From Rhipicephalus microplus (taxonomy: Eukaryota > Arthropoda > Arachnida > Ixodida > Ixodidae), in NCBI RefSeq assembly GCF_043290135.1, contig NC_134707.1, forward strand, positions 140,369,319 to 140,433,318: a stretch of 64,000 nt of DNA, written 5' to 3'. The position numbers were made by a program, and so were the translations under genes. How positions within the stretch are numbered: the stretch's first letter is position 1; each line of letters starts with the position of its first letter. This document shows positions 19,439 through 30,793 of this stretch, piece after piece. The notes under the pieces were generated by a model. It was not told the origin of the DNA, searched no databases, and saw only the letters and a list, made by a program, of their open reading frames with translations.

Positions 19439-21607
19439 TTGTGGAGTTTTAGTTGTGGAGTTTAAAGTTGTGGAATTTATAGGTGTGGAGTTTCTAGTTG
19501 TGGAGTTTCTAGTTTTCGGATTTCTAGTTACGGAGTTTCTAGTTGTGGAGTTTCTAGTTATGGAGCTTTTAGTTGAGTTGTGGAGCTCTAGTTGTGGAGT
19601 TTCTAGTTGTGGAGTGTCTACTTGTGGAGTTTCTAGTTGTGGAGTTTCTAGCTGTGGAGTTTCTAGTTGCAGGGTTTCTAGTTTCGGAGTTTTCTAGTTG
19701 TGGAGTTTCTAGTAGCGGAGTTTCTAGTTGCGGAGTTTCAAGTTGTGGAGTTTCTAGTTGTGGAGTTTCTAGTTGTGGAAATTTTAGTTGTGGAGTTTCT
19801 AATTGTGGAGCTTCTTGATGGGGAGTTTCTAGTTGTGAAGTTTCTAGTTGTGGATTTTCGAGTTGTGGAGTTTCTAGTTGTGGAATTTCAAGTTGTGGAG
19901 TCTCTAGTGGCGGAGTGAGTTTCTAGTTGCGGAGTTTCTGTTTGTGGAGTTTCTAGTTGCGGAGCCAGTAGTTGTGGAGTTTCTAGTTGTGGAGTTTCTA
20001 GTTGTGGAGTTTCTAGTGTTTGAATTTCTAGTTGCCGAGTTCTTTAGTTGCGAAGTCTCAAGTTGTGGAGTTTCTAGCTTTGAAGTTTCTGGTTGCGGAG
20101 TTTCTAGTTGCGGAGTTTCTAGTTGTGGAGTTTTTAGTTGAGGAGTCTCTAGTTGTGGGGTCTCTAGTTGTGGAGTTTCTAGTTGTGGAGTCTCTAGTTG
20201 AGGAGTTTCGAGTTGTGGAGTTTCTAGCTGTGGAGTTTTTCGTCGCGGAGTTTCTAGTTGCAGAGTTTCTAGTAGCGGAGTTTTCTAGTTGTGGAGATTC
20301 TAGTGGCGGAGTTTCTAGTTGCGGAGTTTCAAGTTGTGGAGTTTCTAGTTGTGGACTTTCTAGCTGTGGAGTTTCTAGTTGCGGAGTTTTTAGTTGTGGA
20401 GTTTCTGGTTGTGGAGTTTCTAGTTGCCGAGTTTCTAGTTGCGAAATCTCAAGTCGTGGAGTTTCTAGCTGTGGAGTTTCTAGTTGCGGAGTTTCTAGTT
20501 GCGGAGTTTCTAGTTGTGGATTTTGTAGTTGTGGAGTATATTGTTGTGGTGTTTCAAGTTGTGGAGTTTCTAGTTGCGGAGTTTCTAGTTGCAGAGTTTC
20601 TAGTTCCGGAGTTTTCTAGTTGTGGAGTTTCTAGTTGCGGAGTTTCTAGTTGTGGAGCTTCAAGTTGTGGAGTTTCTCGTTGTGGAGTTTCTAGTTGTGG
20701 AGTTTGTAGTTGTGGAGTATCTAGTTGTGGACTTTCAAGTTGTGGAGTTTCTAGTTGTGGAGTTTCTAGTTGTTAATTTTCTAGCTGTGGAGTTTCTATT
20801 TGCGGAGTTTCTAGCTGCAGAGTTTCTAGTTGTGGATTTTCTAGCTGTGGAATTTCTGGTTGCAGAGTTTTTAGTTGCGGCGTTTCTAGTTGTGGAGTTT
20901 CTAGTTGTTGAGTTTCTAGTTGCCGAGTTCTTTAGTTGCGAAGTCTCAAGTTGTAGAGTTTCTAGCTGTGGAGTTTCTAGTTGCGGAGTTTCTAGTTGCG
21001 GAGTTTCTAGTTGCGGAGTTTCTAGTTGTGCAGTTTTAGTTGTGGAGTCTCTAGTTGTAGAGTTTCTTGTTGTTGATTTTCTATCTGTGGAGTTTCTATT
21101 TGCGGAGTTTCTAGTTGCAGAGTTTCTAGTTGTGGATTTTCTAGCTGTGGAATTTCTGCTTGCAGAGTTTTTAGTTGCGGTGTTTCTAGTTGTGGAGTTT
21201 CTAGTTGTTGAGTTTGTAGTTGCCGAGTTCTTTAGTTGCGAAGTCTCAAGTTGTAGAGTTTCTAGCTGTGGAGTTTCTAGTTGCAGAGTTTCTAGTTGCG
21301 GAGTTTCTAGTTGTGGATATTTAATTGTGGAGTCTCTAGTTGTGGACTTTCTAGTTGTGGAGTGTCTACTTGTTGAGTTTCTAGTTGTGGAGTTTCTATT
21401 TGTTGTTTTTAGTTTTCGAGTTTGTAGTTGTAGATTTTCTAGTTGCAGAGTTCCTAGTTTTGGAGTATCTAGTTGCGGAGTCTCTAATTGTGCAGTCTCT
21501 AGTTTTGGAGTCTCTAGTTGTGGAGTTTCCGGTTGTGGAGTTTATAGTTGTGGAATTTCTAACTGTGGAGATTCTACTTGCGGAGTTTCTAGTTGCAGAG
21601 TTTCTAG
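19439..21607 (+). repeat. Block B HOR, 2,169-bp copy 2
   Basis: This copy is nearly identical to the preceding 2,169 bp. It contains the T-rich tract with the CGAG subtype near 21,415 and GTGGATATTTAATTGTGG near 21,313, matching 19,246 and 19,144. After its end, a third partial repetition starts at about 21,608 but soon carries private changes such as GTTGTGCAGTTTCTAG near 21,668. Confidence 0.8.
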
Positions 21608-23966
21608 TTGTGGAGTTTTAGTTGTGGAGTTTAAAGTTGTGGAATTTATAGGTGTGGAGTTTCTAGTTGTGCAGTTTCTAGTTTTCGGGTTTCTAGTTAC
21701 GGAGTTTCTAGTTGTGGAGTTTCTAGTTGTGGAGTTTTTAGTTGTGGAGCTTTTAGTTGAGTTGTGGAGCTGTAGTTGTGGAGTTTCTAGTTGTGGAGTG
21801 TCTACTTGTGGAGTTTCTAGCTGTGGAGTTTCTGGTTGCAGGGTTTCTAGTTTCGGAGTTTTCTAGTTGTGGAGTTTCTAGTTGCGGAGTTTCTGGTTGC
21901 GGAGTTTCAAGTTGTGGAGTTTCTAGTTGTGGAGTTTCTAGTTGTGGAGTTTTAAGTTGTGGAGTTTCTAATTGTGGAGCTTCTTGATGGGGAGTTTCTA
22001 GTTGTGAAGTTTCTAGTAGTGGATTTTCGAGTTGTGGAGTTTCTAGTTGCGAAGTTTCTAGTTGCGGAGTTTCTACTAAGGTTTATAGTGGCGGATTTTC
22101 TAGTTGCAGAGTTTTAAGTTGTCGAGTTTCTAGTTGCAAAGTCTCTAGTTGTGGAGTTTCTAGTTGCGGAGTTTCTAGTTGTGGAGAATCTAGTGGCGGA
22201 GTTTCTAGTTGCGGAGTTCCAAGTTGTGGAGTTTCTAGTTGTGGAGTTTCTAGTTGTGGAATTTGTAGTTGTGGAGTATATAGCTGTGGTGTTTCAAGTT
22301 GTGGAATTTCTAGTGGCGGAGTTTCTAGTTGTAGAGTTTCTAGTTGCGGAGTTTTCTAGTTGTTGAGTTTCTAGTTGCGGAGTTTCTAGTTGCGGAGCTT
22401 CAAGTTGTGGAGTTTCTAGTTGTGAAGTTTCTAGTTGTGGAGTTTGTAGTTGTGGAGTTTGTAGTTGTGGAGTATCTAGTTGTGGGCTTTCAAGTTGTGG
22501 AGTTTCTAGTTGTGGAGTTTCTAGTTGCGGAGTTTTCTAGTTGCGGAGTCTGTAGTTGTGGAGTTTCTAGTTGTGGAATTTCTAGTTACGGAGTTTCTAG
22601 TTGCGGAGTTTCAAGTTGTGGAGTTTCTAGTTGTGGACTTTCTAGCTGTGGAGTTTCTAGTTGCGGAGTTTTTAGTTGTGGAGTTTCTGGTTGTGGAGTT
22701 TCTAGTTCTGGAGTCTGTAGTTGTGGAGTATCTATTTGTTGGGTTTAAAGTTGTGGAGTTTCTAGTTGTGGAGTTTCTAGTTGTTGAGTTTCTTGTAGTT
22801 GAGTTTCTAGTTGCCGAATTTCTAGTTGCGAAATCTCAAGTCGTGGAGTTTCTAGCTGTGGGGTTTCTAGTTGCGGAGTTTCTAGTTGCGGAGTTTCTAG
22901 TTGTGGATTTTGTAGTTGTGGAGTATATAGTTGTGGTGTTTCAAGTTGTGGAGTTTCTAGTTGCGGAGTTTCTAGTTGCAGAGTTTCTAGTTCCGGAGTT
23001 TTCTAGTTGTGGAGTTTCTAGTTGCGGAGTTTCTAGTTGTGGAGCTTCAAGTTGTGGAGTTTCTCGTTGTGGAGTTTCTAGTTGTGGAGTTTGTAGTTGT
23101 GGAGTATCTAGTTGTTGATTTTCTAGCTGTGGAGTTTCTATTTGCGGAGTTTCTAGCTGCAGAGTTTCTAGTTGTGGATTTTCTAGCTGTGGAATTTCTG
23201 GTTGCAGAGTTTTTAGTTGCGGTGTTTCTAGTTGTGGAGTTTCTAGTTGTTGAGTTTCTAGTTGCCGAGTTCTTTAGTTGCGAAGTCTCAAGTTGTAGAG
23301 TTTCTAGCTGTGGAGTTTCTAGTTGCGGAGTTTCTAGTTGCGGAGTTTCTAGTTGCGGAGTTTTTAGTTGTGTAGTTTTAGTTGTGGAGTCTCTAGTTGT
23401 GGAGTTTCTTGTTGTTGATTTTCTATCTGTGGAGTTTCTATTTGCGGAGTTTCTAGTTGCAGAGTTTCTAGTTGTGGATTTTCTAGCTGTGGAATTTCCG
23501 CTTGCAGAGTTTTTAGTTGCGGTGTTTCTAAGTGTGGAGTTTCTAGTTGTTGAGTTTGTAGTTGCCGAGTTCTTTAGTTGCGAAGTCTCAAGTTGTAGAG
23601 TTTCTAGCTGTGGAGTTTCTAGTTGCGGAGTTTCTAGTTGCGGAGTTTCTAGTTGTGGATTTTTTAGTTGTGGAGTCTCTACTTGTGGACTTTCTAGTTG
23701 TGGAGTGTGTACTTGTTGAGTTTCTAGTTGTGGAGTTTCTATTTGTTGTTTTTAGTTTTCGTGTTTGTAGTTGTAGATTTTCTAGTTGCAGAGTTTTTAG
23801 TTTTGGAGTATCTAGTTGCGGAGTCTCTAATTGTGCAGTCTCTAGTTTTGGAGTCTCTAGTTGTGGAGTTTCTGGTTGTGGACTTTATAGTTGTGGAATT
23901 TCTAACTGTGGAGATTCTACTTGCGGAGTTTCTAGTTGCAGAGTTTCTAGTGGTGGAGTTTCTAGT
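19440..23966 (+). repeat. 4,527-bp HOR copy 1
   Basis: A larger period overlies the 2.2-kb ones: positions in this interval recur 4,527 bp downstream. Examples are the GGAGCTCTAG junction 19,582/24,109, the derived CTAAGG version of the marker 22,076/26,603, and the T-rich tract 21,398/25,925. 4,527 is about two 2.2-kb HORs, so a dimer appears to have been duplicated. Few differences are seen, for example GGACTTTCTAG near 22,636 against GGACATTCTAG near 27,163. Confidence 0.85.
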
Positions 23967-26900
23967 TGTGGAGTTTTAGTTGTGGAGTTTAAAGTTGTGG
24001 AATTTATAGGTGTGGAGTTTCTAGTTGTGGAGTTTCTAGTTTTCGGATTTCTAGTTACGGAGTTTCTAGTTGTGGAGTTTCTAGTTATGGAGCTTTTAGT
24101 TGAGTTGTGGAGCTCTAGTTGTGGAGTTTCTAGTTGTGGAGTGTCTACTTGTGGAGTTTCTAGTTGTGGAGTTTCTAGCTGTGGAGTTTCTAGTTGCAGG
24201 GTTTCTAGTTTCGGAGTTTTCTAGTTGTGGAGTTTCTAGTAGCGGAGTTTCTAGTTGCGGAGTTTCAAGTTGTGGAGTTTCTAGTTGTGGAGTTTCTAGT
24301 TGTGGAAATTTTAGTTGTGGAGTTTCTAATTGTGGAGCTTCTTGATGGGGAGTTTCTAGTTGTGAAGTTTCTAGTTGTGGATTTTCGAGTTGTGGAGTTT
24401 CTAGTTGTGGAATTTCAAGTTGTGGAGTCTCTAGTGGCGGAGTGAGTTTCTAGTTGCGGAGTTTCTGTTTGTGGAGTTTCTAGTTGCGGAGCCAGTAGTT
24501 GTGGAGTTTCTAGTTGTGGAGTTTCTAGTTGTGGAGTTTCTAGTGTTTGAATTTCTAGTTGCCGAGTTCTTTAGTTGCGAAGTCTCAAGTTGTGGAGTTT
24601 CTAGCTTTGAAGTTTCTGGTTGCGGAGTTTCTAGTTGCGGAGTTTCTAGTTGTGGAGTTTTTAGTTGAGGAGTCTCTAGTTGTGGGGTCTCTAGTTGTGG
24701 AGTTTCTAGTTGTGGAGTCTCTAGTTGAGGAGTTTCGAGTTGTGGAGTTTCTAGCTGTGGAGTTTTTCGTCGCGGAGTTTCTAGTTGCAGAGTTTCTAGT
24801 AGCGGAGTTTTCTAGTTGTGGAGATTCTAGTGGCGGAGTTTCTAGTTGCGGAGTTTCAAGTTGTGGAGTTTCTAGTTGTGGACTTTCTAGCTGTGGAGTT
24901 TCTAGTTGCGGAGTTTTTAGTTGTGGAGTTTCTGGTTGTGGAGTTTCTAGTTGCCGAGTTTCTAGTTGCGAAATCTCAAGTCGTGGAGTTTCTAGCTGTG
25001 GAGTTTCTAGTTGCGGAGTTTCTAGTTGCGGAGTTTCTAGTTGTGGATTTTGTAGTTGTGGAGTATATTGTTGTGGTGTTTCAAGTTGTGGAGTTTCTAG
25101 ATGCGGAGTTTCTAGTTGCAGAGTTTCTAGTTCCGGAGTTTTCTAGTTGTGGAGTTTCTAGTTGCGGAGTTTCTAGTTGTGGAGCTTCAAGTTGTGGAGT
25201 TTCTCGTTGTGGAGTTTCTAGTTGTGGAGTTTGTAGTTGTGGAGTATCTAGTTGTGGACTTTCAAGTTGTGGAGTTTCTACTTGTGGAGTTTCTAGTTGT
25301 TAATTTTCTAGCTGTGGAGTTTCTATTTGCGGAGTTTCTAGCTGCAGAGTTTCTAGTTGTGGATTTTCTAGCTGTGGAATTTCTGGTTGCAGAGTTTTTA
25401 GTTGCGGCGTTTCTAGTTGTGGAGTTTCTAGTTGTTGAGTTTCTAGTTGCCGAGTTCTTTAGTTGCGAAGTCTCAAGTTGTAGAGTTTCTAGCTGTGGAG
25501 TTTCTAGTTGCGGAGTTTCTAGTTGCGGAGTTTCTAGTTGCGGAGTTTCTAGTTGTGCAGTTTTAGTTGTGGAGTCTCTAGTTGTAGAGTTTCTTGTTGT
25601 TGATTTTCTATCTGTGGAGTTTCTATTTGCGGAGTTTCTAGTTGCAGAGTTTCTAGTTGTGGATTTTCTAGCTGTGGAATTTCTGCTTGCAGAGTTTTTA
25701 GTTGCGGTGTTTCTAGTTGTGGAGTTTCTAGTTGTTGAGTTTGTAGTTGCCGAGTTCTTTAGTTGCGAAGTCTCAAGTTGTAGAGTTTCTAGCTGTGGAG
25801 TTTCTAGTTGCAGAGTTTCTAGTTGCGGAGTTTCTAGTTGTGGATATTTAATTGTGGAGTCTCTAGTTGTGGACTTTCTAGTTGTGGAGTGTCTACTTGT
25901 TGAGTTTCTAGTTGTGGAGTTTCTATTTGTTGTTTTTAGTTTTCGAGTTTGTAGTTGTAGATTTTCTAGTTGCAGAGTTCCTAGTTTTGGAGTATCTAGT
26001 TGCGGAGTCTCTAATTGTGCAGTCTCTAGTTTTGGAGTCTCTAGTTGTGGAGTTTCCGGTTGTGGAGTTTATAGTTGTGGAATTTCTAACTGTGGAGATT
26101 CTACTTGCGGAGTTTCTAGTTGCAGAGTTTCTAGTTGTGGAGTTTTAGTTGTGGAGTTTAAAGTTGTGGAATTTATAGGTGTGGAGTTTCTAGTTGTGCA
26201 GTTTCTAGTTTTCGGGTTTCTAGTTACGGAGTTTCTAGTTGTGGAGTTTCTAGTTGTGGAGTTTTTAGTTGTGGAGCTTTTAGTTGAGTTGTGGAGCTGT
26301 AGTTGTGGAGTTTCTAGTTGTGGAGTGTCTACTTGTGGAGTTTCTAGCTGTGGAGTTTCTGGTTGCAGGGTTTCTAGTTTCGGAGTTTTCTAGTTGTGGA
26401 GTTTCTAGTTGCGGAGTTTCTGGTTGCGGAGTTTCAAGTTGTGGAGTTTCTAGTTGTGGAGTTTCTAGTTGTGGAGTTTTAAGTTGTGGAGTTTCTAATT
26501 GTGGAGCTTCTTGATGGGGAGTTTCTAGTTGTGAAGTTTCTAGTAGTGGATTTTCGAGTTGTGGAGTTTCTAGTTGCGAAGTTTCTAGTTGGGGAGTTTC
26601 TACTAAGGTTTATAGTGGCGGATTTTCTAGTTGCAGAGTTTTAAGTTGTCGAGTTTCTAGTTGCAAAGTCTCTAGTTGTGGAGTTTCTAGTTGCGGAGTT
26701 TCTAGTTGTGGAGAATCTAGTGGCGGAGTTTCTAGTTGCGGAGTTCCAAGTTGTGGAGTTTCTAGTTGTGGAGTTTCTAGTTGTGGAATTTGTAGTTGTG
26801 GAGTATATAGCTGTGGTGTTTCAAGTTGTGGAATTTCTAGTGGCGGAGTTTCTAGTTGTAGAGTTTCTAGTTGCGGAGTTTTCTAGTTGTTGAGTTTCTA

Positions 26901-28493
26901 GTTGCGGAGTTTCTAGTTGCGGAGCTTCAAGTTGTGGAGTTTCTAGTTGTGAAGTTTCTAGTTGTGGAGTTTGTAGTTGTGGAGTTTGTAGTTGTGGAGT
27001 ATCTAGTTGTGGGCTTTCAAGTTGTGGAGTTTCTAGTTGTGGAGTTTCTAGTTGCGGAGTTTTCTAGTTGCGGAGTCTGTAGTTGTGGAGTTTCTAGTTG
27101 TGGAATTTCTAGTTACGGAGTTTCTAGTTGCGGAGTTTCAAGTTGTGGAGTTTCTAGTTGTGGACATTCTAGCTGTGGAGTTTCTAGTTGCGGAGTTTTT
27201 AGTTGTGGAGTTTCTGGTTGTGGAGTTTCTAGTTCTGGAGTCTGTAGTTGTGGAGTATCTATTTGTTGGGTTTAAAGTTGTGGAGTTTCTAGTTGTGGAG
27301 TTTCTAGTTGTTGAGTTTCTTGTAGTTGAGTTTCTAGTTGCCGAATTTCTAGTTGCGAAATCTCAAGTCGTGGAGTTTCTAGCTGTGGGGTTTCTAGTTG
27401 CGGAGTTTCTAGTTGCGGAGTTTCTAGTTGTGGATTTTGTAGTTGTGGAGTATATAGTTGTGGTGTTTCAAGTTGTGGAGTTTCTAGTTGCGGAGTTTCT
27501 AGTTGCAGAGTTTCTAGTTCCGGAGTTTTCTAGTTGTGGAGTTTCTAGTTGCGGAGTTTCTAGTTGTGGAGCTTCAAGTTGTGGAGTTTCTCGTTGTGGA
27601 GTTTCTAGTTGTGGAGTTTGTAGTTGTGGAGTATCTAGTTGTTGATTTTCTAGCTGTGGAGTTTCTATTTGCGGAGTTTCTAGCTGCAGAGTTTCTAGTT
27701 GTGGATTTTCTAGCTGTGGAATTTCTGGTTGCAGAGTTTTTAGTTGCGGTGTTTCTAGTTGTGGAGTTTCTAGTTGTTGAGTTTCTAGTTGCCGAGTTCT
27801 TTAGTTGCGAAGTCTCAAGTTGTAGAGTTTCTAGCTGTGGAGTTTCTAGTTGCGGAGTTTCTAGTTGCGGAGTTTCTAGTTGCGGAGTTTTTAGTTGTGT
27901 AGTTTTAGTTGTGGAGTCTCTAGTTGTGGAGTTTCTTGTTGTTGATTTTCTATCTGTGGAGTTTCTATTTGCGGAGTTTCTAGTTGCAGAGTTTCTAGTT
28001 GTGGATTTTCTAGCTGTGGAATTTCCGCTTGCAGAGTTTTTAGTTGCGGTGTTTCTAAGTGTGGAGTTTCTAGTTGTTGAGTTTGTAGTTGCCGAGTTCT
28101 TTAGTTGCGAAGTCTCAAGTTGTAGAGTTTCTAGCTGTGGAGTTTCTAGTTGCGGAGATTCTAGTTGCGGAGTTTCTAGTTGTGGATTTTTTAGTTGTGG
28201 AGTCTCTACTTGTGGACTTTCTAGTTGTGGAGTGTGTACTTGTTGAGTTTCTAGTTGTGGAGTTTCTATTTGTTGTTTTTAGTTTTCGTGTTTGTAGTTG
28301 TAGATTTTCTAGTTGCAGAGTTTTTAGTTTTGGAGTATCTAGTTGCGGAGTCTCTAATTGTGCAGTCTCTAGTTTTGGAGTCTCTAGTTGTGGAGTTTCT
28401 GGTTGTGGAGTTTATAGTTGTGGAATTTCTACCTGTGGAGATTCTACTTGCGGAGTTTCTAGTTGCAGAGTTTCTAGTGGTGGAGTTTCTAGT
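23967..28493 (+). repeat. 4,527-bp HOR copy 2
   Basis: This is the second copy of the 4,527-bp period. It continues into a third partial copy up to about 28,945. In that third copy one extra 15-bp unit and the loss of one T (GAGCTTTAG instead of GAGCTTTTAG near 28,630) raise the offset to 4,541 bp. The marker module lies at 26,603 in its CTAAGG form, as in the first copy. Confidence 0.83.
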
Positions 28494-30793
28494 TGTGGAG
28501 TTTTAGTTGTGGAGTTTAAAGTTGTGGAATTTGTAGGTGTGGAGTTTCTAGTTGTGGAGTTTCTAGTTTTCGGGTTTCTAGTTACGGAGTTTCTAGTTGT
28601 GGAGTTTCTAGTTGTGGAGTTTCTAGTTGTGGAGCTTTAGTTGAGTTGTGGAGCTCTAGTTGTGGAGTTTCTAGTTGTGGAGTGTCTACTTGTGGAGTTT
28701 CTAGTTGTGGAGTTTCTAGCTGTGGAGTTTCTAGTTGCAGGGTTTCTAGTTTCGGAGTTTTCTAGTTGTGGAGTTTCTAGTAGCGGAGTTTCTAGTTGCG
28801 GAGTTTCAAGTTGTGGAGTTTCTAGTTGTGGAGTTTCTAGTTGTGGAAATTTTAGTTGTGGAGTTTCTAATTGTGGAGCTTCTTGATGGGGAGTTTCTAG
28901 TTGTGAAGTTTCTAGTTGTGGATTTTCGAGTTGTGGAGTTTCTAGTTGCGAAGTTTCTAGTTGGGGAGTTTCTACTTGAGTTTATAGTTGCGGATTTTCT
29001 AGTTGCAGAGTTTTAAGTTGTCTTGTTTCTAGTTGCAAAGTCTCTAGTTGTGGAGTTTCTAGTTGCGGAGTTTCTAGCTGTGGAGTTTCTAGTTGCGGAG
29101 TCTCTAGTTGTGCAGTCTCTGGTTTTGGAGTCTCTAGTTGTGGAGTTTCTAGTTGTGGAGTTTCTAGCTGTGGAGTTTCAAGTTGCGGAGTCTCTAGTTG
29201 TGCAGTCTCTAGCTGTGGAGTCTCTGGCTGTGGAGTTTTTAGTTGTGGAGTTTCTAGTTGTGGAGTTTCTATTTGCTGAGTTTCTTGTTGCGGAGTTTCT
29301 AGTTGTGGATTTTCTGGCTGTGGAGTTTCTAGTTGCGGAGTTTCTAGTTGTGGAGTTTCTAGTTGTGAGGTTTGTAGTTGTTGAGTTTCTAGTTTTCGAG
29401 TTTCTAGTTGTGGAGTCTCTAGTTGTGGAGTTTCTAGTTGTGAAGTTTCCAGTTGCGAAGTCTCAAGTTGTTGAGTTTCTAGTTGTGGAGTTTCTAGTTG
29501 TGGGGTTCGTAGTTGTGGGGTTCGTAGTTGTGCAGTTTCTAATTGTGGAGTATCTACTTGTGGAGTTTCCATTTGTGGTCTTTCTAGCTGTGGAGTTTCT
29601 AGTTGCGGAGTTTCTAGATGCAGAGTTTCTAGTTGCGGAGTTTTCTAGTTGTGGAGATTCTAGTGGCGGAGTTTCTAGTGGCGGAGTTCCAAGTTGTGGA
29701 GTTTCTAGTTGTGGAGTTTCTAGTTGTGGAATTTGTAGTTGTGGAGTATATAGGTGTGGTGTTTCAAGTTGTGGAATTTCTAGTGGCGGAGTTTCTAGTT
29801 GTAGAGTTTCTAGTTGCGGAGTTTTCTAGTTGTGGAGTTTCTAGTTGCGGAGTTTCTAGTTGCGGAGCTTCAAGTTGTGGAGTTTCTAGTTGTGGAATTT
29901 CAAGTTGTGGAGTCTCTAGTGGCGGAGTGAGTTTCTAGTTGCGTAGTTTCTGTTTGTGGAGTTTCTAGTTGCGGAGGCAGTAGTTGTGGAGTTTCTAGTT
30001 GTGGAGTTTCTAGTTGTGGAGTTTCTAGGGTTTGAATTTCTAGTTGCCGAGTTCTTTAGTTGCGAAGTCTCAAGTTGTGGAGTTTCTAGCTGTGAAGTTT
30101 CTAGTTGCGGAGTTTCTAGTTGCGGAGTTTCTAGTTGTGGAGTTTTTAGTTGAGGAGTCTCTTGTTGTGGGGTCTCTAGTTGTGGAGTTTCTAGTTGTGG
30201 AGTGTCTACTTGTGGAGTTTCTAGTTGTGGAGTTTCTAGTTGTGGAGTTTCTAGTCGTGGAGTCTGTAGTTGTGGAGTAGCTATTTGTTGAGTCTCTAGT
30301 TGTGGAATTTCTAGTTGTGGAGTTTCTAGTTGTGGAGTTTCTAGTTGTGGAATTTCAAGTTGTGGAGTCTCTAGTGGCGGAGTGAGTTTCTAGTTGCGGA
30401 GTTTCTGTTTGTGGAGTTTCTAGTTGCGGAGCCAGTAGTTGTGGAGTTTCTAGTTGTGGAGTTTCTAGTTGCGGAGTTTCTAGTTGTGGAGTTTCTAGTG
30501 TTTGAATTTCTAGTTGCCGAGTTCTTTAGTTGCGAAGTCTCAAGTTGTGGAGTTTCTAGCTGTGAAGTTTCTAGTTGCGGAGTTTCTAGTTGCGGAGTTT
30601 CTAGTTGTGGAGTTTTTATTTGAGGAGTCTCTAGTTGTGGAGTTTCTAGTTGTGGAGTTTCTAGTTGTTGAGTTTCTTGTAGTTGAGTTTCTAGTTGCCG
30701 AGTTTCTAGTTGCGAAATCTCAAGTCGTGGAGTTTCTAGCTGTGGGGTTTCTAGTTGCGGAGTTTCTAGTTGCGGAGTTTCTAGTTGTGGATT
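26790..30793 (+). repeat. 4,004-bp HOR copy 1
   Basis: Everything from GAGTATATAGCTG at 26,801 to about 30,793 recurs 4,004 bp downstream, for example the marker 28,975/32,979 and the GGAGCTCTAG junction 28,650/32,654. To the left of about 26,790 the match stops (GGAATTTG against GGATTTTG at 30,789). The interval overlaps the right end of the 4,527-bp copy 2, so the 4,004-bp duplication is a later event that reused part of it. Confidence 0.85.
29956..30623 (+). repeat. Local 455-470-bp partial duplication inside the 4,004-bp HOR
   Basis: The tract with GCGGAGGCAGTAGTTG near 29,970 and GTTGCCGAGTTCTTTAG near 30,043 is repeated with GCGGAGCCAGTAGTTG near 30,425 and GTTGCCGAGTTCTTTAG near 30,513. 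The offset grows from 455 to 470 bp because one extra unit separates them. The same doubling is present in the second 4,004-bp copy (33,960-34,627), so it predates that duplication. Confidence 0.7.

Noticed and set aside
18453..19697. Long + strand ORF of 414 codons (VVEFL then SSCGV pentapeptides), repeated at 20,622 and 25,149
   Set aside because: It starts at GTG, not ATG. The 15-bp unit has no stop in this frame, and the switch from VVEFL to SSCGV results from irregular units shifting the frame. I see no recognisable domain, and many overlapping ORFs of the same kind fill the window.
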